Assembly: GCF_042453785.1 (NCBI RefSeq) | Contig: NC_091673.1 | Coordinates: 2,053,501-2,117,500 of the forward strand | From: Malus domestica | Taxonomy: Eukaryota; Streptophyta; Magnoliopsida; Rosales; Rosaceae | DNA: 64,000 nucleotides | Direction of reading: 5' to 3' | Part shown: positions 11,301-23,100 of the stretch, one piece after another | Numbering within the stretch: the stretch's first letter is position 1 | Layout: the number at the start of each line of letters is the position of its first letter | Notes under the pieces: generated by a model | Seen by the model: the letters and a program-made list of their open reading frames with translations, nothing else | Database searches by the model: none | Told to the model about the DNA's origin: nothing | Translations under genes and position numbers: made by a program

Positions 11301-12577
11301 TCCAATTTCTCTTGAGCTGTTTCGAGGCATTGGAGAATTCTTGCGCTTTGCAGTTCCGTCTGCTGTAATGATTTGGTAATAAAACCTCCTTCTTTCTAGT
11401 GTGTAAAGATTTCCTAGTTTTATTTTCTAGCGTTAGTCCTCATAATGTGATTCGCGTACAATGATTACAGCCTCGAATGGTGGTCGTTTGAGCTCCTTAC
11501 CTTGCTGGCTGGTTTTCTACCAAATCCGGAGCTTGAAACTTCGGTTTTATCTGTCTGGTATGTTGATATTTCATGCGAATTTCCTTGAACGAGTGCAGTT
11601 TATTCATCAAGTAAATAAAATGTGTTACATTTCTGAACAGTTTGGCAACCATCTCATCGCTGTATACAATACCAGAATCACTTGGTGCAGCAGTAAGGTT
11701 TGTACTTTGTACCAAGGCACATATGAATACTGAATAGCGAACATATACCGATCTCTTTTGCGATTCTTAATTTGGTGTACTGATAATTTGTTTCTTATAT
11801 GGGGGGTGTTATAGCACTAGGGTTTCAAATGAATTAGGAGCCGGGAACCCCCAAGCAGCGCGATTAGCTGTTGGTGCTGTTATGTTTCTTACAGTCTCCG
11901 AGGCCGTTCTTATAAGCACAACTGTCTTTGCCACCCGCTCTATTTTTGGCTACATTTTCAGCAATGACAAGGAAGTTGTGGACTATGTCACTTCCATGGC
12001 TCCTCTGATTTGCCTAGCAGTTATATCCAACAGCTTACATGGCGTTCTTTCTGGTTAGTTCTATTAATTTCTTCCACATTTCTGCTTATGCATCTTCAAT
12101 GTTGTAATTTCTATGCAGCTCAAAGCATTTTTTTCGTAACGTATTTAAATTCAAATGATCAGGTATTGCTAGGGGATGTGGGTGGCAGGACTTGGCAATG
12201 TATGTCAACCTTGGCGCGTACTATCTGTTTGGGATTCCGGTTGCAGCCACATTGTGCTTCTGGTTAGATTTAAGAGGAAAGGGGCTCTGGATTGGAATAC
12301 AAGTCGGTTCATTTCTGCAGGCAGCTCTTTACTCTGTCATAACAGGTTGTACAAACTGGGAAGAAAAGGTAAATTCAAAAGAGAAAAGGAAGACATTTTG
12401 TGATCTTAAAAAGGACTGTATCGACGTCGAATATTTAAATTTGGAATTCACTGTTTGTGATTTCTTCTTCACAAATTTATGTGATTCTTTTTCTTGATTT
12501 CTCCTTGGTTGTCTTTGATATTGCAGGCAAGTAAGGCAAGGGAGAGGATATTTTTGGAAAGTTCTTTAGTAGGATAG
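6424..12577 (+). CDS. MATE/DTX efflux transporter, copy 2 (complete)
   Basis: Same family and role as the partial copy at the left edge. Exons: 6424..6675, 10831..11375, 11471..11557, 11641..11697, 11815..12053, 12163..12368, 12527..12577; 478 residues, normal for a MATE protein, and open throughout. The N-terminus is charged ([12 protein letters not shown]) and is followed by the first membrane segment, [20 protein letters not shown]. Exon 2 carries [28 protein letters not shown] and [13 protein letters not shown] again span exon junctions. The ATG at 6424 is the only start that keeps the N-terminus found in the family. Intron 1 is 4155 bp because two transposable elements lie in it (6735-10118 and 10122-10365); all other introns are short. 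The insertions may affect splicing or expression, which sequence alone cannot show. Confidence 0.92.
7378..9300. repeat. TG-rich minisatellite, ~1.9 kb
   Basis: Almost pure TG-rich array built from TGTGTG runs punctuated by TATGTATGCAG, GTAGTGTATG and GAGTATGAGTATG variants. A 65-bp higher-order unit (TATGTATGTACTGTGTTTGCAG...) repeats at about 8113, 8178 and 8243, and a larger block around 8728 recurs near 8967. The unit lacks stop codons in several frames, so long artefactual reading frames cross it on both strands. It lies inside the Harbinger-like element. Confidence 0.93.
9301..9491 (+). pseudogene. Remnant of a transposon-encoded ORF (Myb/SANT-type protein tail)
   Basis: About 60 residues are readable after the minisatellite, including [20 protein letters not shown] and [13 protein letters not shown], ending in TGA at 9489-9491. 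The wording resembles the C-terminal tail of plant Myb/SANT-like ORF1 proteins that accompany PIF/Harbinger transposases; I base this on memory of the family and it is moderately uncertain. No start or DNA-binding part precedes it: the sequence upstream is minisatellite. It is a leftover of a longer gene in the parent transposon. Confidence 0.5.
10122..10365. mobile_element. Tourist-like MITE abutting the Harbinger element
   Basis: 244 bp. The left end is GGGTTGTTTGGGATTGCT and the reverse complement of the right end is GGGCATGTTTGAGATTGCT. It is flanked by TTA on both sides (10119-10121 and 10366-10368). It contains the AAGTGCTT/AAGCACTT phrases seen in several other intergenic and intronic spots of this window (about 18.1, 29.9, 32.15, 46.1 and 46.6 kb). 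Confidence 0.72.
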
Positions 12578-12925
12578 CGGCATTGTCAGGCATGATAACA
12601 CAATCATGACGGTTTGACCTAAATATGATTCATATGTAAAGACGCAATTTTGTGAAATTTGGGTAACATCGCAAATATGGGTGTAGCGACATTAGTCACA
12701 ATTCATACTTTAAAGTAGAATATCCTTTACATAAAAGAAATCACAAATAACTATGGTTTAGTATGTTGACAAATGTAAAGTCTTACGTCAGAAACATATA
12801 TAAAAGAGCAAACCAAAGAGATCGACAAATGATCTTTCTAACTATGGGAGGAAAATTAAGTCTTAAAACACAAAACTGACCCAACTAAATAGCTCAAAAC
12901 TTTGACAAATCGTCTCTCTCTGACT

Positions 12926-13961
12926 CTACTGATGCTCTATCTCAATCGTTACATGACTGATATTATACCCTCGCTTGACGTAGTCTATAACCTTTTTCAG
13001 TACCATTTCAGCATTAGCATCCGGCTTAACGATAATATGGCAAGCCATTAGCACCTTTCCAACAGTTATCGCCCAGATGTGCAGTTCTTGGATGTCAACT
13101 ACCTCATCCATCCCACAGAGATCTTTCTCAATCTTCGTGGCATCAATCTCTCTGGGAGTGCTCTCCATCAGAACCTCCAAAATGTTCCTCAACATCGGGA
13201 TTGTTGTCGAGAAAATCATTACTGAAAATACAAGGGTGCATATCAGATCGACAATCTTCCACGGGCTTGTACCATATAATTGCTCCAGCAATCATTGCTC
13301 CGATACTCTGAATGGAATCTCCGAGTACATGAAGATAAGCCCCCTGCACATTGATGTTTTGTTGCTTCGGTTTCTTTTCACCTTCAGAGCTATGCTTGAG
13401 TAGAGGTACCGTGACATCAACTATATGATGGTGTTTGTCACCGTGATTGCAGTGCACCTCATGATGATGAGAGTGATGCGTAGTCACAGTAGTCCCATGG
13501 TTATGTGTCTCATTGTGATCCTCATGATGATCGTGATGATCACCATGTCCGTGTCCATGATCATGACACAATAAGTGCCATGCTAATGTTAACCACCAAA
13601 CCAAACGCAGAATCAAGAAACATTAGAGGGCCCTGAACTTCACCTGCACTAATGGATAAGCCTTGCAATGGCTTCATAAACAAAGAAATTGCAAATGCTG
13701 ATGAGCTGCATCGGCGAGAATGGCAAGACTGTTGGCTTTGAAACCCCCAACAACTTCCACGCTCATGAAAACTAAACATAGTGCAACCACTATCATAAGC
13801 CTGCGCAGGGATGCCGAGCGTTCCTGTGCATCTTTGGAACTAGTTTTAGCATCTGAGAATCCGCACGGTCCATCCCGACAAATCAAGCTCCCACTCAACC
13901 TCGTTTCTATAGCCTGAACATCCACACTTACACGCTCATGTTCGGAAATTTGTGGTTCCAT
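12926..13961 (-). pseudogene. MTP/CDF zinc transporter pseudogene (MTP1/ZAT-like)
   Basis: Degraded copy of a vacuolar cation diffusion facilitator. Recognisable parts in order on the minus strand: [20 protein letters not shown] from the ATG at 13961; the first membrane segment and [32 protein letters not shown]; the cytosolic His-rich loop beginning [17 protein letters not shown]-like domains to [20 protein letters not shown] and [10 protein letters not shown]; and the end at [12 protein letters not shown]. These parts fall in at least three frames. About 16 bp are missing after ADAAH, roughly 45-50 residues (two membrane helices) are lost between AISLF and the EVQG segment, a frame change precedes the His loop, and about 2 nt are missing at IIWYKP/WKIVDL (near 13270). 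The family's CDS is normally intronless, so absence of introns does not prove retroposition. Not functional as it stands. Confidence 0.88.
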
Positions 13962-14689
13962 CTCTTGAATGCACTGCCGTGCTGTGCGGGAAAGCTACAA
14001 GATAGTGGTGGTGGTGCTCAGATTTCTCTGAATATTATTGTGAGGAAAGCTTGTTGCTTGTAACGTGATATATATATATATACACACACATTCAAAGTTC
14101 AAAGATATATTAGAGAAAATCTCTTTCTTCTTGGGATGGGTTTTATTTCCTATTTCCTTTAGGTTTAAGAGGAGAGGGAATGTTAGGCAGTGATGATTAT
14201 ACCAAAAAGGAAAAGAAAAAAAGAAAAAAAAAAGAGGAAAGGGGATGTTTTCTTACTTTCCTATATTTTGGAAAATAAAAATAGAAACAAAAATGTTGTA
14301 AAATTGTGAGAATGAATGCCCACATGCTTTAAGCGAGAAAGATTTGAGAATAGTAGTGTAATTGTTGTTATGTGATGTTTTTAAAAGGGCAATAGTAGTG
14401 CAAACGGTATGATATTTTGCACCATCTTCTCTCCTGTCCCTAGCAAAAGTTATCGTTATCAATTTAATTTTTGCCTATTTATAACAAAAAAAACAAAAAT
14501 AAAAGCTCATTACCATAACTTTATACAAAGAGGAGACGTCGTCGTTTAGCTGAATTGGCTGTTAATCGCGTTTACCCAATTGGCACTTGGCGGCAGAAGA
14601 TATTTCAGCTTCACAAAACCTCGAAAAACCTCTGAAAACTTTGAGAACCCGCTGCCGCAGCTGCAATTCCTTCCGTCGAACGCCGAGCG

Positions 14690-15539
14690 ATGGGCCGAGC
14701 CGAAAGAGAGCAACTGACTCGAACTCTCAACCACCACCTCAACACCGTCCACGAGACCTTCCAGGTTCAATCCCACTCTCTCTAGAAATTCAATTTTTCC
14801 TTTTTTTTTTTTTTTTTTTAATATTATTATTATTTTAAACAAAATTTGGATTGGATGAAATCAGGTGTTGGATCAAACCGCACCTTCAACGCTTGAGAAG
14901 GTGAGCTGGGCGGAGGTGATAAAGATGGGCGATCAAGTCTACAAACAAGCTACCATTTGTAAGCCCCCTTGCTTTTATTTTATATTTTTATTAATAATTT
15001 TAGTCATCTGTGTCCACCACTCATACCTTGCTATGTTAATTCGAAACCGTGTTCATTCGAATTGCAAATCTGGAAAATTTGTTGAAGGAATTCTGATTTG
15101 AGCTTTCTGGACTTTACAAATATGTTTCTTTTAACTTAACAAAATTTCCATTTTCCCCAATGTGCCTTGGGTGACTGTATTCGGAGAAAAATGGCGCGAC
15201 GGAGATCTTACTTTTATGGTTTTTTTGTCTATGTTTCGATTTGCAATTCCGTCGTATAGTTTGTTCTTCTCCTTTGCTGCGCGATGCCTGATGCTCAAGT
15301 GACTAAGTGTGGCTTGATAATGCAGTGGGAATGCTTTGGACCGGAGGAGAAACGCCGCAAGTTAGAGCACTTGAAGAAAACATGGTTTCCTACTTCAATA
15401 CCCTGCAAGGTTTTCTTCTGCTTTCGCATGGGAGTACAGTCGGTGCAGGGCCTACGCTGGCTTCTTGTGTCCATACGTCTGTAAGGCAAGTTGTCGACAC
15501 CAGTTTTAAGCTGTGGAAGGAATCTATCTCTTTGTATGG

Positions 15540-15578
<39 letters not shown>

Positions 15579-16607
15579 CCAAACAAGGCAATATTTGTGT
15601 AGCATTATTTCTTGGTCACTCCATGCCTGTATTTTTGTTGAACACGTTACACGAACACACATGGTCCTTGGTGTATGACTTCGAAATGACCGTGAACATC
15701 ACCTTCTAGAGTTAGCTTTTGTGTAGGACATTGACATAATATTCCGGAGGCTAATACTGTTTAATAACCATTAGAGCCTATGTGATTGCATATTATGAGT
15801 TGGAAGTGCAACTATCTTGGCTAAAGATTTGACAACTACCATGGCTAGTAGGAACCTTGTCTTCACTTGGAATGTACAATTGCAGGAGCACGGAATAATG
15901 ACGGGAAACTCTCAATTCCACAATGGGTCGGTGCAGTATGGGAAGCCTGTTCTGCTCTTAAAATGACACCTGCCACAAATATTACAGCAATTGGGCGAGC
16001 AATGACAAAGGTTGCAGTTTCGGTGAAAGATGTTCTTCGTGAGATGAATGAGCTTAAGCCAGCTTCCTCAGACCCGACTGATGAATCCTCTATTGAGCCT
16101 TCTACTGAAGCAGAGATTGAACCCGATGATGATGAAATTTTAAGTGACGGTGATCTGGGCAATGACTTGTCCCCTGAAGAGATGAGAGTTTCCCAGTTGG
16201 CAATTGCCGTTGTGTCAGAGGCTCTTGTAGTGATAAAGGAACTAATTCGCACCATCAGTGGTTTGCTTAAACTGGAAAACTCCAATGGCAGCGGTAATCT
16301 TGTGGAATCCTTGGAGAAATTGTTGAAAATGTGTAAAGAAATCGGAATACAAATAGACGAGCTTGGAGCTTGTTTATACCCCCCGCAAGAGGTTCCCGCT
16401 ATCAAGGCAGCATCAGAGAAAATCTCCAGTTTTGTTGATGATATACAATCTGAATTACAGAATCTTACAGGAAATCTGGAAGCTTTTTGTCAAGCATGCG
16501 ATTGTTTGAAGAGTTCACTGAGACAGCTCGAATCTGCAGCAGCCTCACCTAGTATTGTTGATTTAGAAACCAGTGTGCAGAATATTGATATGAACTGTCA
16601 GTCGTGA
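14690..16607 (+). CDS. Cyclin-D1-binding protein 1 homolog (GCIP family)
   Basis: Four exons, 14690..14764, 14865..14958, 15326..15538 and 15886..16607, joined in frame to 367 residues. The protein resembles the GCIP/CCNDBP1 family, helical proteins reported to bind cyclin D and helix-loop-helix factors; the plant role is poorly defined. Seen in the sequence: LEKVSWAEVIKMGDQV in exon 2, LWTGGETPQVRALEENMVSY in exon 3, KLSIPQWVGAVWEAC at the start of exon 4, a central acidic stretch (PSTEAEIEPDDDEILSDGD), then LRQLESAAASP near the end. The start ATG sits in GAGCGATGG, a good context. A (CT)n run lies just inside intron 3. The gene is convergent with TATC, with about 240 bp between the stop codons. 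Confidence 0.85.
15543..15573 (+). repeat. (CT)n microsatellite in GCIP intron 3
   Basis: About 15 CT dinucleotides begin a few bases after the GTAATC donor of exon 3. Confidence 0.9.
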
Positions 16608-16846
16608 GAGAGATGAAATTGATTTTGCAGAGCTTTGTAAGTCCTTTTGTTTTCGAGAAGAAAATGGTTCTTGTTTCAACATTTGTATGCAACACTGAAC
16701 AAAATTTCAGATAAATGGATATGGGGGGTTATTCACCCTCGTTCCGTAGATAAGATTTATGTTACATCATGTTGCAAATGTACAACATTCTTACAAATCC
16801 TGAGTATGTACGATCCTGCGAACAAACTTCATGCGTTTAATCGGGT

Positions 16847-18759
16847 TCACCGGCCAGTAAGCTTAACCACCCAGGCACCCCCCAAGTAAAGACCGAGGAG
16901 GGGTGCTGCCAGAAGGACCTGAGTGAGTGGATCCGTTGACGGTGTAACCACAGCAGCTGCCACAACGGCACCAACCACAACATACCTCCAAATTGACAGC
17001 ATTTGGTCTCCAGATACTAGACCGACTTGTCCCAGGAGAAATTGTATAACCGGAACCTAGAATAAGATGAAAGGTAATTTGTTAACAGAGCTTCTACTGA
17101 GATCCACTTCGATGTATGCATTTTACGCGCACAAACCCACAGTAACTTCCCTGTTATATTTGAGAGGAGAGCGTTACCTGGAACGACAAGCCTGTGCTGA
17201 ACATGAGAACAAGTACGAACTCAAAGTATTGATCAATGGACCATAAAGATTCCACAACACCTTCTGCATACGTGACAAAGAAGTTCAAGGCTGCGGGTGT
17301 CAGCACCATATAAGAGAAGGTGATACCAGCGTAGAAAAGAACCGATGAGCCTAAAACAATTGGCCCCAGAAATTTTCTCTCGTCTCTCGTTAATCCTGGA
17401 AGAACAAAGGCTATAAGCTCATACAGAATGATGGGGCTCCCTAAGAGAAGGCCGCAATATCCTGATACCTGCAGTAAACAATCCAAAGAACTTTCTTGTT
17501 ACAGTGATTTACTTCCGAAATAACCATTCCGACTGAGATTATTATGGGAAACACTAATCATAAAGTCCCTACAACGCTCCATTACACTTCCGCGCTAGCT
17601 AGCCAGGCTGATTTGCATACTTCCAGAAAACAAAATCTTAAAAACGGCAATCATTTCAAAGACCGGATAGATATTCACCGAGTCTAACCTTTATGGTAGT
17701 AAAGAAAAACTCGCCGGGAGCTAGCTGCAGGAACTTTACACCTTGTTCTTTAACTGGAGCTTCGAGAAATACTATAAGGTCTTTCGAATATGCAAAGCAC
17801 CCCACCATAGAAACTCCAACCGCTACAACTGATATAAAAATTCGCTGACGCAGCTCTTCCAGATGATCAAATATGGTCATCTCTTTATCATCCGGGAGGA
17901 GCTCTTGACTTGGATACAAAAAATTGTAAATTGAACTTCCTCCATCGTCTTCCTTTGCACCACCAACCAAATCTATATTGTACATCAAAACCGCGATGTC
18001 AAACTTCTAAACTGAAGACATTAGCACCTACTTCCTCAAGGCAAGATCTAAATTGTGATTAGAGAAAGTAAATTCACATGTAGCTAAAGAAACTCAGCTT
18101 CTTTTCTGTAGTAGGAAAAGCAATTTCTTCCACTCAATCAAAAGCACTTCTAACTACACAAGGCAGAAAAACTCAAAAGTGAAGCGCTTTCTAGCGGTGC
18201 TTCTTCACGAAGCACTTCCAATTGCTTTTCCAAGAAACACTTGGATTTTTAATAAAATTTCAATGTGTTTCTAATAAAAGTGCTTCTAGCAAAAGTGCAT
18301 CCTGCCAGTAAAATGCTCACCGGGATTAATTACAAATTACTTCTTGAATCAGTAACAAACAATTATATACTTAACGGACATTACAGAGCTCCCGAATCAG
18401 GTATAGTTTGCTTCTAAACATACTAAAATTATTCAGATTAGCAAACAATCAAAAGCACTAGAATTACCAGTAGAAGGCCTCTCCTCGACGGCGGACCCAA
18501 CCCCAACCCCAACCCCAGGCTCAGCGCCAGACTCCTGCTGCTTCTCTCTCAAATCGTCATTAACAGCGCAGCAAACGACGTCGCCGCGGAGGCTCCTCCG
18601 GCTCCGCAGACCACTGACCTCCGGTCCCGGCCTCCTGGAGTGATGGACTCGAACGGAACCCCGCTGATTTCTGATTGGTCCGCGCCGGTCGAAGCAGCTG
18701 TGGGTGTGATTCCGGATGAAGTTCAAGTTGGAAATGGAAGCAAAGGTGGTGCTTCCCAT
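16847..18759 (-). CDS. TATC: Chloroplast Sec-independent translocase TatC
   Basis: Thylakoid cpTatC, the multi-span receptor subunit of the twin-arginine (delta-pH) pathway that exports folded proteins into the lumen. Exons in gene order: 18759..18468, 17972..17689, 17468..17178, 17056..16847; 358 residues with all junctions in frame. Exon 1 is a Ser/Arg-rich transit peptide followed by a Gly/Val/Glu-rich linker. Exon 2 holds [16 protein letters not shown], the conserved cytosolic/stromal TatC N-terminal motif, then the first helix. Exon 3 holds [20 protein letters not shown] and ERKFLGPIV. Exon 4 ends in [12 protein letters not shown] before the TGA. Length and motifs match functional orthologues. 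It is transcribed divergently from the ORC4 copy across about 360 bp and convergently with the GCIP-like gene. Confidence 0.95.
18080..18310. repeat. MITE-like segment in TATC intron 1
   Basis: Contains inverted AAAAGCACTTCTAACT / AAAAGTGCTTCTAGC phrases typical of the AAGTGCTT family seen at 10.1 kb. Ends are diverged and a target duplication is not clear. Confidence 0.35.
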
Positions 18760-19118
18760 CTCTCCTCCAACACTTCCAACCGCAAGTTCGCTTCTTCTTC
18801 TTCCTCTGGTTCTTCTTGTTTGTACTCGCTTTCCTTTTATATCAAAAACTGAACGACGTTTGAATATGAATGACTGGTTCTTCTTTCTTCAGCGCAGAAC
18901 GATATATTGGAATCGCAGCCAATGGCGCATGGTAGCTAGTTCCCTATTTGTTTTCTACTGTGCGCCGGTGAAGTAGAATGGGCCTTATAAACACTCTCTC
19001 GGTTTCAATTTCAGCCCACCAAAAAGGTCCAGTTCGGCCCATGGTTAACTTCGGCCTTCGGTTTCCTTCCCGCCCTTTCCCTCTCGTATCACCTCTCTCT
19101 GCGACCTCGCTTCGCAAA
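18760..19118. promoter_or_regulatory. Divergent TATC / ORC4 intergenic region with E2F-like sites
   Basis: 359 bp separate the two start codons. TTCCCGCC at 19067-19074 resembles an E2F site. A second one, GCGGGAAA at 19124-19131 (just inside the ORC4 reading frame), fits the TTTSSCGC consensus in reverse. A telo-box-like AACCCTAA lies in ORC4 intron 1 (about 19263). Both are expected around DNA-replication genes; activity is inferred only. Confidence 0.45.
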
Positions 19119-19535
19119 ATGGCGCGGGAAAATCCGGCGGAGAAAGCCCTAAGTCTGCTCCGAAGTCGGCTCTGCGGCCCTAATTTCGTCTTCAGAACTC
19201 TCTCTCTCTCACTCCGATGACTCAAACTACAGGTCCCTAATTTTCTTCAAATCACACTCTTCAACCCTAATTCATTTTTTTAAGGAAAAATTAGTATCCG
19301 GTCCCTAGTTCTTACTTCATTAACTAAGACCTTATTAGTTTTCAAATTTTGATTCAAGTCCCTAACATTAATGTGATAATAAATTTACATGTTTATTATA
19401 TAATTTTTTAATATAAAAATTAGTAATTAATTTAGAGTTTAATACTCACACCTCTATTAAACTTTTAATTAATTTTCAATTCAAACATTTTCAAAATAAT
19501 AAAAAATTAAATTAAATTAAATTTGTACCTATTAG

Positions 19536-19537
<2 letters not shown>

Positions 19538-19570
<33 letters not shown>
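19538..19570. repeat. (TA)n microsatellite in ORC4 intron 1
   Basis: About 16 TA units, followed by AT-rich sequence in which a TGTACCCAT phrase and variants recur (about 19525-19820). Confidence 0.9.
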
Positions 19571-19573
<3 letters not shown>

Positions 19574-22500
19574 ATTCTCAATTTTTTTAATCTTAAATGT
19601 ACCCATTCATATAATTTTTCAATTTTTTTAATTATCAATGTACCCATTCTCATATATATCAATTTGTTATATGTAAAATGTACCCTTTTTAATATAAAAT
19701 CCATTCAAATTTTTTAATCCATGTTTAAACTTATATGGGTACATTCTTTTTCATTGATTTGAGAATGTATCCATGTTTTGGGTACAATAACTTTTTTTGT
19801 TAATTTTGGTTAATGTACCCATACATATATGTATACACACAATATAATAGAGAGTATAATTTATATTTTATTATTTTTAATCCCATAAATTATGGGTTTT
19901 ATTTAAAATCTCATTAATATAAACAATTACAAATTTCAATTTTTAATTTTTAATTTAAAAAATATAGTAACTTACATTATTACATTAATGTCAGGGACTT
20001 CAATCAAAAACTAAAAACTAGCAATTCAATCAAAGAATATTGATAGCTCCAAAGTATCCTTTTTTTTTAAAATCAAAATTGGGGCTTTTTGTCCTTGATT
20101 TTCTCATATTTATTGTTTTTGCAGCAAGTTGAAATTTTTAGTTTCGAGTTCGATCACCGCGGCCTGCAACAGCTCCATTTTGCTTCTGGGTCCCCGTGGT
20201 TCTGGAAAAACTGCTGTATGCCCCCAAATTTTCTATTGTGATTTCTCTTCAGTCCTCTTATAATTGTAGTATACAGTTGATTTTCTTACTCTACTCGTGT
20301 TTTTAGATGTTGGAGCTTGTGCTCAGTGATTTATTACAAGAATTTCCTGATACGGTTTCAGTGGTATGCTTGCATTTTTCACTTCCCTTCGTAATAATTT
20401 CTTTGATTTTTTTCGATTTTTTTCTGGGTTTAATGTTTATATGCAGTTTAATTTGGAATGGACATTGTGCTGCAGATTAGGTTGAGTGGCCTTTTACATA
20501 GCAGTGACAACTGCGCGTTCAAGGTTGATTCGTGGCGGGGTTTAAATTGTGATGAATCATTCAGGAATCTTAGTAACATTATTATGTTTTTCCTTTTATT
20601 TGATACGGTTGTTGGTTATTCAGGAAATCGCTAGGCAGCTATGCATGGAGCATCAGTTGGTGTTCTCAAGAATGGTAACGTGCATAGTTTTATCGGAAAC
20701 CACTTTTGTAGCATTGTACTTCAGAAAACTTATGGTTTCTTGATGTGGTGATCATTTTTGTAGGCATCGTTTGATGATAACTCCCAGTTTATGATAGCCA
20801 TGTTAAGGTGCGCATAAAGTTTTCTTGTTGCGATTCGTATGCTTTGGAAGTTCTGACAGACTTGTTTCTCTGCTAATTAGGGAGTGTGGATTAGCACATA
20901 AAACAATTATCTTTGTGCTCGATGAGTTTGACTTGTTTGCTCTTGTAAGACCTCATCATCCTTTGCCCATTTGTTTTTCATTTCTGCAGCCTTGCTCTTT
21001 GACATTCATGATTTATCGTTGGCTGCTTCTTTCTCTGAAACCCGTGAAGATTTGTGAAAAGCAATTAATTAGCAAGTAAAATTTTTTGGATCTTATCTGG
21101 GGCTGCAAAGTTACACTGGAAGCTGTAGGAAAGTTTATCCTTTCATAAGGAGCAATGTAAGCTTTTATTGAAGAAAAAGAATGACAATGCAAGATGAAGT
21201 AAATAACCTAGAGAAATATATCTTCTACTTTGTCTGTCTACTGGAGCTTTCATGAAAATGGTTTGCTTGGTCAGACAGCTCAAACGAGCATATTTGTTTT
21301 CTCAAAATTGACTGGTTGGGTGCTTTTGGTTGAAGTGTCAAGTTGTCAACTATAAATATTAAGACAATACATCATTTGGTATGTGAATATTATGCAATAT
21401 ATAAGGTGTAAGAAGTGTACGACTTACAAGCTAAACATATACATACCTTAAAGAGGTTCTTGTTGGATTTATAGAATAAAAATAAACAACCAGTAACTCT
21501 AATATTTCTCTCCATTTATGGTTCCTTACAGGGAAAACAGAGATTGCTTTATAGTTTACTTGATGCAATGCAGTCAGTAACATCTCAAGCTGTTGTCATT
21601 GGTGTGAGTTTGCGACTGGTATGTTGGTTTAAAGTTGCTCCTATTTTTCCCTTGTTAACTTTTGTTGCCATAACTGTGATGTGAATGCCTAGATATAAAT
21701 TGTTAGCAGAAATGTGGATTAGTTGCATCAAAGTTGAGAAGACTTTCTCATGCAGGATGCTGATATGCTTTTGGACAAAAGAGTAAGATCTCGGTTTTCA
21801 CATAGAAAGCCTTTGTTTCTTCCTCCTGCTTATGAAGACATACAACGGTAAAGTTACTAGCTTATGACTTGGGTGCTACTATTGCTTCTTCCCAAATATG
21901 GACACTTCCAGTATAATAATTGCGTTTCTGATTTTCTTAATTTCCAAACGAGGCAGATTGTTGGAGCACATTTTACTATTGCCAACAGACTCGAGCTTTC
22001 CTCCAGACTATGCTATTGTATTCAATGCAAAACTTAAAGTATCGTTTCCTCACTATGTCTTTTAATGAGATAATATTGAATATTCATGTTAACAAAAAAC
22101 AAAAATTCATTTTACAGTATTCTACCAGATAAAATCGTTCAGCTTGTAAAGTCCTTGACATTTTACAGACTATATTGGCTGACGAGAGATTTAAAGAGAT
22201 TGTTAATACATACCTGAATCTTGATTCAACTGTCAAACATTTGTTGAGATATCTGTAAGTTTTTCTTTTGAATCTGAAAGAATTGAATGATCCTATTGCT
22301 TTTCGTATTCATCATTCATAATATACTGAATTTACTGGTCGTGGACCATGGTACTAGATTCCCCGCTGTTTCTGATATGGATTTAGAATCTGGAATGCTG
22401 TCGCTAGAAAACTTCAAAACCACACTTTCTAATATCCAATTGCAACCAAAGTTGGAATGCATAAAAGGTCTGAGAATTTTTATCTTGCTTTGTTGGACTT

Positions 22501-23064
22501 CATCGTCTGTATTCTTTGTTCCTCCCATATCCATCATTTCTGCCCGCCAAAAACTTGTGTATATAACCACAAGGGAAGGAAAGCAATGACCTCTTGTTTC
22601 CTGTCTTCTTCTTCGCTCTTTTTTTCTTATGAAAATCAATGGTTTCATGCAGATTGCTCAGTATTGGAACTTTACATTCTGGTATGCATGAAGAGGTTGG
22701 AAGTTAAAGAGTAGAACTCTTATATTTCAACGCTGTAATGAAAGGTGAATGTCTGAGTCTTCCTTTCCAAGTCCTATTAAGTTTTCACTTACATGTTTGG
22801 CATATGTGGCAGAGTACAAAAGCATACATGATTCCGTCAAGACTGCTTACCATTTCGCAAGAAATGTTTGCTTACGGGTATGCATAGCTCCTTGCTAAAA
22901 TTGTGTCATAACAAATCTTAGTGCGATGTTCCATCTTAGCTGAATATTTTCACTTTTCACTTCGGCAGGGATTCGAACACCTCCTACAACGTGAGCTAAT
23001 TGGATTTGCAGACAACAGAGGACAGAATCAACCTGTTGAATTCAATCCTGTTAAACTTTTAATC

Positions 23065-23100
23065 TCATCCCCTGATGTAATGAACTACATCAGGGGATGA
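23065..23100. repeat. Perfect inverted repeat inside ORC4 exon 15
   Basis: Arms TCATCCCCTGATGTA (23065-23079) and TACATCAGGGGATGA (23086-23100) are perfect reverse complements around a 6-base loop. The right arm matches expected ORC4 coding sequence; the extra bases lie on the left side and loop. Confidence 0.95.

Noticed and set aside
15863-16405. 180-codon minus-strand frame
   Set aside because: It is the antisense shadow of exon 4 of the GCIP-like gene, which has conserved protein features and proper splice sites.
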